From a virus: a stretch of 35,998 bases of DNA. Under the pieces are notes generated by a model. It did no database searches. It saw nothing but the letters and a program-made list of their open reading frames with translations, and had not been told where the DNA came from. The stretch's first letter is position 1. Every line of letters starts with the position of its first letter. The stretch is from the IMG/VR virus record IMGVR_UViG_3300022752_000197, positions 1-35,998 of that record, one strand, 5' to 3'. Below, one piece after another: positions 30,725 through 35,998 of this stretch. Position numbers and translations under genes: made by a program.

Positions 30725-32913
30725 TCAACGACCTCAATATCAGCACCGACATCGTGGCGGCAGAGACCATGGATGACAGCGAGTTGCAAGGCATCATCAC
30801 CTCTGACCTCGAGGACGCTGTCAGCTACATCGACTCCGACCTGAGTCCCATCAGGGCCAAGGGGACCGAGTATTACCGCGGTGACCCATTTGGCAATGAG
30901 GAAGAGGGGCGCTCCCAGGTTGTCGCTATGGAGGTGCGCGACACTGTCAGCGCCATGATGCCAAGTCTCATGCGCGTGTTTTTCAGCACCGAGAACACAG
31001 TCGAATACATGCCTCGCGGCCCAGAGGATGAAATGGGCGCACAGCAGGCCACTGACTATGCAAACCTGATCTTCAATTCTGACAACAACGGTTTCATGAC
31101 CACCTATGCGATCTTCAAAGACGCGCTGGTCAGGAAATGCGGCATTGCTAAATACTGGTGGGAGGAAGAAGAGAAGGTCCGCATCGAAGAGTATTCGGGA
31201 CTCGATGACCAGACCCTGCAAATACTCTCCCAGGAAAATGCCGAAGTCAAGATCGTTGTGTCCTACCCTGACCCGGCCATCTCCCAGGAGACGATTGACC
31301 AGGTGAACGCGCAGGCCATGGCCGCAGGCCAGCCGGCGCCGCCAGTTCCCATGTTGCATGATGTCCAGATCAAGCGCATCGTCAAAGATGGGCGCGTGCG
31401 GATCATGGCCGTGCCGCCCGAGGAGCTGGTCATTGACCGCCGTGCGCGGTCATTTGAAGATGCGGCCATCATTGCCCACCGCCAGATGCTGACCGTGGCC
31501 GACCTGATCGCCATGGGCTATGACGAGGATGAGGTGCGCGACAACCTGACATCCAACGACCTGGACTCCAACGAGGAATTTTTGGCGCGTCAGCCTTTGA
31601 ACAACATCACGGGCAACAACAACACGACCAACCCAATGATGCAGCGCGTGCTCTACGTTGAGGCGTATTCGCGTGTGGACTATGACCAGGACGGCATCCC
31701 TGAGCTGCGCAAGATTTGTTGCATGGGGTCTGGCTACAACATCGTTCGCAATCTGCCAGCGTCATATATCCCCTTTGTTGACTTCCCCTGTGATCCAGAA
31801 CCCCATACCTCGCCATTGGAGTCCATGTCGATTTTCGACATCACGCATGATTTGCAAGAGATCAAATCTGAGATCTTGCGCAACACGCTGGATTCGCTGG
31901 CCCAGTCGATCCACCCCCGGACCGCGATTGTTGAGGGCCAAGTCAACATTGATGACGTGCTCAACAACGAGACTGGCGCTGTCATTCGTATGCGTGCCCC
32001 TGGCATGGTGCAGCCATTTAACACCCCATTCGTGGGCCAGGCAGCATTCCCGATGCTGGACTATGTGGACCAGATCAAGGAAGACCGCACCGGGATGAGC
32101 AAGGCCGCAATGGGCCTCAACGCTGATGCCTTGCAGTCGAGCACCAAGGCGGCGGTGGCTGCCACCATCAGCGCCAGCCAGGGCCGCATTGAACTGACAT
32201 CGCGGATCTTGGCCGAGGGCATGAAAAAGCTCTTCAAGGGCATTTTGTACTTGATCACCACGCACCAGGACAAGCCCCGCATGGTGCGCCTGCGCAACCA
32301 GTGGGTGCAGATTGATCCTCGCGCCTGGGATAACTCCATGGACGTGTCGATCAACATTGGCCTGGGCCAGGGTGACACCAACGAGCGTTTGCAGGGTCTG
32401 ATGATGATCCTGCAAAAACAAGAGCAGGCCTTGAGCACCATGGGTGCCGACAATCCCTTTGTGAGCATGACTCAGTTTTCGCGCACGCTGCGCAAGATTG
32501 TGGAATTGTCCGGGTTCAAGGATGCCAGCCAGTACTTCAAGGACGTGCCAGAGGGCTATATGCCGCCTCAGAAACCCGAGCGCCCAACACCAGAACAGGT
32601 GCTGGCCCAGGTTCAGGCCGAGTCCATTCAGGCCGACATTCAGAAAAAGGCTGCCGAGCTTGAATTGAAGCGTGATCAGATGATTCGGGATGATGATTAT
32701 CGAAGAGATCAACTCGCCCAGGACTTAATGCTCAAGAAGTACGAGCTTGAGTTAAAGTACGGGGTGCAGATTAGCACTGCCGAGATTGAAGCCCGGCAGG
32801 CTATGGACAGAGAGGCACTGATCCAGCAGTCAGCTCTCATGGCCCAGGCCATGCAGCAGCCGACCCAGGCACCAGTGCCGCCCATCAACCCTAATAGTGG
32901 AATGGTTCAATGA
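30721..32913 (+). CDS. Portal protein
   Basis: This 730-residue protein matches podovirus portals. The start resembles the conserved SDLEDAVSYIDSDLSPIRAK region, with YYRGDPFGNEEEGRSQVVAM and RDTVSAMMPSLMRVFFS, followed by the wing and stem regions. The C-terminal 150 residues are a long charged coiled coil (ADIQKKAAELELKRDQMIRD) and a Gln/Pro-rich tail. Twelve copies should form the ring at one capsid vertex through which DNA passes. It lies between the methyltransferase and a small gene before the scaffold, as expected. Confidence 0.88.
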   Translation: MINDLNISTDIVAAETMDDSELQGIITSDLEDAVSYIDSDLSPIRAKGTEYYRGDPFGNEEEGRSQVVAMEVRDTVSAMMPSLMRVFFSTENTVEYMPRGPEDEMGAQQATDYANLIFNSDNNGFMTTYAIFKDALVRKCGIAKYWWEEEEKVRIEEYSGLDDQTLQILSQENAEVKIVVSYPDPAISQETIDQVNAQAMAAGQPAPPVPMLHDVQIKRIVKDGRVRIMAVPPEELVIDRRARSFEDAAIIAHRQMLTVADLIAMGYDEDEVRDNLTSNDLDSNEEFLARQPLNNITGNNNTTNPMMQRVLYVEAYSRVDYDQDGIPELRKICCMGSGYNIVRNLPASYIPFVDFPCDPEPHTSPLESMSIFDITHDLQEIKSEILRNTLDSLAQSIHPRTAIVEGQVNIDDVLNNETGAVIRMRAPGMVQPFNTPFVGQAAFPMLDYVDQIKEDRTGMSKAAMGLNADALQSSTKAAVAATISASQGRIELTSRILAEGMKKLFKGILYLITTHQDKPRMVRLRNQWVQIDPRAWDNSMDVSINIGLGQGDTNERLQGLMMILQKQEQALSTMGADNPFVSMTQFSRTLRKIVELSGFKDASQYFKDVPEGYMPPQKPERPTPEQVLAQVQAESIQADIQKKAAELELKRDQMIRDDDYRRDQLAQDLMLKKYELELKYGVQISTAEIEARQAMDREALIQQSALMAQAMQQPTQAPVPPINPNSGMVQ

Positions 32914-33170
32914 ACGAAGATCAAGTGCGTAAGGGCCGCAAGGCCGAGCAGTTGCTGCAAGACGAGGTCTTTGCGGCTGCGCTGGAAAAGCTCGAAAACG
33001 AGCAGTTGTGGGCATTCAAGGGCAGCAAGCCAGAGGAGGCCGACAAGCGCGAGCAGGCTTACGCCATGATCAAGGCCATTGAGTTGTTCAAGACCGAAGT
33101 CACCAAGATGGTGGACAACGGCAAACTGGCGCAGCGAGCAATTGAACGCGCCCAGAAAGTCACCGTATGA
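32910..33170 (+). CDS. Small helical protein between portal and scaffold
   Basis: This 86-residue protein is fully helical and charged (EQLLQDEVFAAALEKLENEQ, AMIKAIELFKTEVTKMVDNG). It is joined to the portal gene and to the scaffold gene by four-base overlaps on both sides. A head-assembly helper is likely from position. No family name is certain. Confidence 0.7.
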   Translation: MNEDQVRKGRKAEQLLQDEVFAAALEKLENEQLWAFKGSKPEEADKREQAYAMIKAIELFKTEVTKMVDNGKLAQRAIERAQKVTV

Positions 33171-34162
33171 GCACGCAGGCAGCACAAGTAAGCGCCCCTG
33201 CGGGTCCAATGAATTTGGCCGAAGCGGCCAACGCTCTCGAGGGAATACTGCCAGTTGATGGAGAACAGTCGCCCGAAGAGACGCAGTTGCCAGAGTCCGA
33301 AGAGGATGATGGCGCGGCCTTGAGCGAGGAATCATCAGCGGATGCAGACGCTGCTGATGAGGAAACGCAAGAGGAACAGTCCGAAGAAAATGAGGAATCC
33401 GAGGAGCAAGAACAGCCAACCGTCTTCACCGTCAAAGTTGACGGCAAAGAAGTTGAGGTGACGCTAGACGAGCTGCAAAAAGGTTATTCGCGGACCCAGG
33501 ACTACACACGCAAAACGCAGCAGATCGCTGAGATCAGGAAACAGGTTGAGGCTGAGACTGAGGCAGTGCGTGCCGAACGTGCGCAGTACGCACAGATGTT
33601 GGGAGCGTTACAGGCCCAGCTCCAAAATGCTGAACCTCAAGTCGATTGGGACCGTCTTTACCAAGAAGACCCCATCGAGTGGGTGCGGCAAAAAGAGGTG
33701 ATGCGCGAGAGACAAGAAAAACTCCAAGCGATTCAATTTGAACAGCAACGGGTGGCTCAACTCTCGCAGCAAGAGCAGCAGCAGCATTTTGAGTCGCATT
33801 TGAAAGAGCAGCACACAAAGCTGCTCGAGGTCATTCCCGAGTGGAAAGACCCGGCAAAGGCGAAAGCAGAAAAGCAGATGCTGGTCGAATTCGGTCAAAA
33901 GACTGGATTCACACCTGAGGAGCTGAAGGCCATTGTGGATCACAGGGCGGTTGTCGCGTTGCGTAAAGCAGCGCTTTACGACCAGATGATGACCAAGCGA
34001 AAAGCAATCACCCCCGTGACCAATAACGGTCCACGGCCTGCCAAGCCAGGTGCAGCAGGCCGGGTATCCCAAACAACTGAGGCAACCCGCGCCAAACAGC
34101 GTCTCGCAAAGACTGGCCGTGTCGATGATGCGGCCTCCGCAATCTATCAACTTTTGAGGTAA
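33167..34162 (+). CDS. Capsid scaffolding protein
   Basis: This 331-residue protein has a very acidic, low-complexity N-terminal region (residues of about 25-85, including EETQEEQSEENEESEEQEQ), a short fold with VFTVKVDGKEVEVTLDELQK, and a long helical C-terminal part rich in Gln and Glu (RKQVEAETEAVRAERAQYAQ). This is the common layout of phage scaffolds. Position directly upstream of the capsid gene supports it. It should guide capsid assembly and leave before DNA enters. No protease motif is visible. Confidence 0.82.
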   Translation: MSTQAAQVSAPAGPMNLAEAANALEGILPVDGEQSPEETQLPESEEDDGAALSEESSADADAADEETQEEQSEENEESEEQEQPTVFTVKVDGKEVEVTLDELQKGYSRTQDYTRKTQQIAEIRKQVEAETEAVRAERAQYAQMLGALQAQLQNAEPQVDWDRLYQEDPIEWVRQKEVMRERQEKLQAIQFEQQRVAQLSQQEQQQHFESHLKEQHTKLLEVIPEWKDPAKAKAEKQMLVEFGQKTGFTPEELKAIVDHRAVVALRKAALYDQMMTKRKAITPVTNNGPRPAKPGAAGRVSQTTEATRAKQRLAKTGRVDDAASAIYQLLR

Positions 34163-34166
34163 CACC

Positions 34167-35129
34167 ATGACTATCGTAACCAATACCTTCACGAGCTACT
34201 CTGCAAAGGGTATCCGCGAAGATCTGAGCAATGTGATTACCAACATTGCTCCCGAAGAGACTCCTTTCCAATCCAACATTGGCCGTGAAACCATCTCCAA
34301 CACCTTGTTTGAGTGGCAGACCGACACCCTGGCAGATGCCGCATCAAATGCGCAGCTCGAGGGTGATGATGTTGCAACATTCGATTCAGTGACCGCCACT
34401 GTTCGTTTGACCAACTATGCTCAGATTTCGCGCAAGACCATCATCTTGTCGAACACTGAGGAAGTGGTCAATAAAGCCGGTCGCCGTTCTGAGTTGGCCT
34501 ATCAGATCGCCAAGCGCGGTTCTGAATTGAAGCGCGATCAAGAATTCATTTTCTTGAATGGCGGTGTTGCTGTTGCCGGCAACACGACCACTGCTCGCGT
34601 GACTGCCTCTTTGGGCGCGTTTGTCAAGACCAACACTGACAAGCAGACCAACGGTGTCGATCCCAGCTACACCACCCTGCCCAATAGCGCTCGCACTGAC
34701 GGCAACGTGCGTACCTTCACCGAGACGATCTTGAAGAACGTCATCCAGAAGGTGTGGACTGCTGGCGGCACTCCCAAGATCCTGATGACTGGTCCTGTCA
34801 ACAAGCAGCGCGTCTCTGGTTTCTCTGGCATTGCCTCCTCGCGTTACAACATCAACGGCGGCGACCGTCCTGCCACTTTGATCGGGGCCGTTGACATCTA
34901 CGTCAGCGATTTCGGTCAAGTGTCTGTGATCGCCAACCGTTTCCAACGCGAGCGTGACGCATGGGTGATCGATCCCGACTACGCAAAGATGACTGTGCTG
35001 CGTCCTTATCAGCAAATCGAATTGGCGAAGACTGGCGATGCTGAAAAACGCATGTTGCTGGTTGAGTACGGCTTGAAAGTGTTGGCTGAAAATGCCCACG
35101 GCCTGGCCGCTGACTTGATCACTTCCTGA
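34167..35129 (+). CDS. Major capsid protein, SU10/DUF5309 type
   Basis: This 320-residue protein matches the HK97-fold capsid group typified by SU10. The N-terminus (GIREDLSNVITNIAPEETPF) and the segment TVRLTNYAQISRKTIILSNT are typical, and the C-terminal part has VSVIANRFQRERDAWVIDPD and LLVEYGLKVLAENAHG. Its codon use is strongly biased to G/C-ending codons, as expected of a highly expressed gene. GAGGTAACACC precedes the ATG. A hairpin with a GAAA loop follows the stop. Confidence 0.88.
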   Translation: MTIVTNTFTSYSAKGIREDLSNVITNIAPEETPFQSNIGRETISNTLFEWQTDTLADAASNAQLEGDDVATFDSVTATVRLTNYAQISRKTIILSNTEEVVNKAGRRSELAYQIAKRGSELKRDQEFIFLNGGVAVAGNTTTARVTASLGAFVKTNTDKQTNGVDPSYTTLPNSARTDGNVRTFTETILKNVIQKVWTAGGTPKILMTGPVNKQRVSGFSGIASSRYNINGGDRPATLIGAVDIYVSDFGQVSVIANRFQRERDAWVIDPDYAKMTVLRPYQQIELAKTGDAEKRMLLVEYGLKVLAENAHGLAADLITS

Positions 35130-35138
35130 TAGTTAATT

Positions 35139-35172
35139 AGGAGAGGGGCCGGGGAAACCTGGCCCCACTTAC
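35139..35172 (+). promoter_or_regulatory. Hairpin between ribosome site and start codon
   Basis: AGGAG at 35139-35143 is followed by a 9-bp hairpin (35145-35166) with loop GAAA, a GNRA tetraloop, then six bases before the ATG at 35173. Unfolded, the ribosome site is 29 bases from the start. Folded, about seven unpaired bases separate them, a normal spacing. No T-run follows, so it is not a typical terminator. Confidence 0.6.
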
Positions 35173-35487
35173 ATGGACAAAAAAATTCTTGATGTAAGCC
35201 ACGACAAGGCAATCACTCGGACCTGGCACTTCAACCCTGACACCGAAGAGACGACTATCCAGACGACTCAAGACGTTACGGCAGTTATTGAGGCCAATAA
35301 GCGTGATTTTGCAGCCATTGACAATAAGGCAAACTGGACAGGTGAATGGCATCATGTTGCCAGCATCCCAGAGTCCTTGTATTACAAGCTCAAGGCCGAA
35401 GGCAAGATCGATGACCCGGTTTACATGAAGAAATGGCTTAACGATGCTGACAATCGTTTCTTTCGCGTGAGGCCCGGCCAAGTATGA
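35173..35487 (+). CDS. 104-residue protein after the capsid gene
   Basis: This gene starts at the ATG just after the hairpin and encodes a soluble protein with WHFNPDTEETTIQTTQDVTA, WTGEWHHVASIPESLYYKLK and the ending DNRFFRVRPGQV. It is conserved in the divergent copy at the left edge of the window. Similar proteins follow the capsid gene in other phages as I recall, without known function. A capsid or neck role is inferred from position. It overlaps the next gene by four bases. Confidence 0.8.
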   Translation: MDKKILDVSHDKAITRTWHFNPDTEETTIQTTQDVTAVIEANKRDFAAIDNKANWTGEWHHVASIPESLYYKLKAEGKIDDPVYMKKWLNDADNRFFRVRPGQV

Positions 35488-35998
35488 ACTACATCGCAGT
35501 TTGCACGCCAGCGCGTGATCAGGTCCACACCAATTACACATATTGCATGGTCAACATGGTGGCGTATCACACGCTCAACACCACTGATGCCATCAGTCTG
35601 AAACTGTTGCAAGGCACGCTGATCCAAAACCAGCGTGCTGACTTGTGCCTGGATGCCATGCGCGAGGGTTGCACGCATGTGCTGTTTATTGACTCAGACA
35701 TGACTTTTCCCCAGGACATGATCCAGCGTCTGCTCAAGCATGACGTTGACATCGTTGCGGCCAACTGCGCAAGGCGCAGGATGCCCACAGGTCCGACCGC
35801 GCAGAACTATGACGAGAACGGCAAGCGCAAACCTGTGTATTCGATGCCAGAATCCACTGGGCTTGAAGAGGTTGGCAGTGTTGGCACTGGTGTCATGCTG
35901 ATCAAGCGCAACGTCTTTGAGGGCATGTCAGAACCCTGGTTCGATATGCCTTGGCAGTACGACACTCGAGGCTACATGGGCGAAGACGTGTTCTTTTG
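35260..35998. repeat. Right copy of imperfect terminal repeat
   Basis: This stretch is the gap-free counterpart of bases 1-739. Differences are scattered and mostly silent, as between two strains. It ends at the window edge inside the glycosyltransferase-like gene. Confidence 0.9.
35484..35998 (+). CDS. Glycosyltransferase-like protein, second copy (partial)
   Basis: The first 171 codons of this gene are present before the window ends. It matches residues 1-171 of the protein at 225-878 almost exactly, with a Leu-to-Met change at VNLVAYH/VNMVAYH as the only difference I see. It keeps the DSD metal-binding motif in LFIDSDMTF. If the window is one lap of a circular genome, this is the same gene read from a second strain rather than a paralogue. 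Confidence 0.85.
   Translation, partial: MNYIAVCTPARDQVHTNYTYCMVNMVAYHTLNTTDAISLKLLQGTLIQNQRADLCLDAMREGCTHVLFIDSDMTFPQDMIQRLLKHDVDIVAANCARRRMPTGPTAQNYDENGKRKPVYSMPESTGLEEVGSVGTGVMLIKRNVFEGMSEPWFDMPWQYDTRGYMGEDVFF

Noticed and set aside
31762-32712. Long minus-strand open frame (316 codons) opposite the portal gene
   Set aside because: It is a shadow of the codon bias in the portal gene. The product is rich in His, Leu and Gly with no domain, and there is no ribosome site or promoter.
1-35998. tRNA genes, integrase, reverse transcriptase (DGR), CRISPR array, insertion sequence
   Set aside because: I looked for their signatures while reading and saw none. A dedicated tRNA and HMM search would be decisive.

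Overview
The window is a nearly complete tailed-phage genome. I infer a short-tailed (podovirus-type) phage with an SU10-like (DUF5309-type) major capsid protein. There is no integrase, no phage RNA polymerase and no DNA polymerase, so transcription and most DNA synthesis must be done by the host. The protein families and moderate GC content fit a phage of a Gram-negative proteobacterium; the Rz/Rz1 spanins show an outer membrane. A freshwater Burkholderiales host is a guess that I cannot prove from this sequence.

The two ends overlap. Bases 1-739 align without gaps to 35260-35998, with about 35 substitutions by hand count (about 95% identity). The window therefore looks like one lap of a circular or circularly permuted genome of about 35.26 kb, closed through a slightly different strain. 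Read as a circle, the rightward late genes are terminase small subunit (26206), terminase large subunit (26961), small accessory genes (28471-29524), a glycosyltransferase-like gene and a methyltransferase (29521-30724), portal (30721), scaffold (33167), capsid (34167), a 104-residue protein and a second glycosyltransferase-like gene (35173-35998, continuing at 1-878), head-tail adaptor (878), tail and fibre proteins (1506-4134), a lysis block (4145-7288), a C1q-like virion protein and tail hub (7285-9433), and a run of large Ala/Gln-rich proteins probably ejected with the DNA (9450-15769).

Between 15.8 and 18.8 kb the layout changes. There is a leftward winged-helix gene, a rightward GNAT acetyltransferase and HTH-metallophosphoesterase pair, and a leftward operon of six very small AT-rich genes, several too short for usual gene callers. 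A 237-bp control region (18835-19071) separates this operon from the rightward early operon. It holds a perfect 16-bp palindrome inside a leftward promoter, then three consecutive RNA hairpins of which the last is a strong terminator. The early operon encodes a Cro-like regulator, a RuvC-like resolvase, an iron-sulphur PD-(D/E)XK nuclease, an SSB-like protein, a cytosine-C5 methyltransferase and a primase-helicase.

Two non-coding or doubtful stretches look like replication or packaging sites. One is a set of phased 10-bp direct repeats plus a 12-bp hairpin just after the primase-helicase (25285-25393). The other is four DnaA-box matches in 86 bp at the end of the small terminase gene (26617-26702), followed by a very GC-rich non-coding stretch. 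Several virion genes also contain sharply bounded AT-rich internal segments, a sign of recent module exchange. All family assignments come from reading the translated sequence without database searches.
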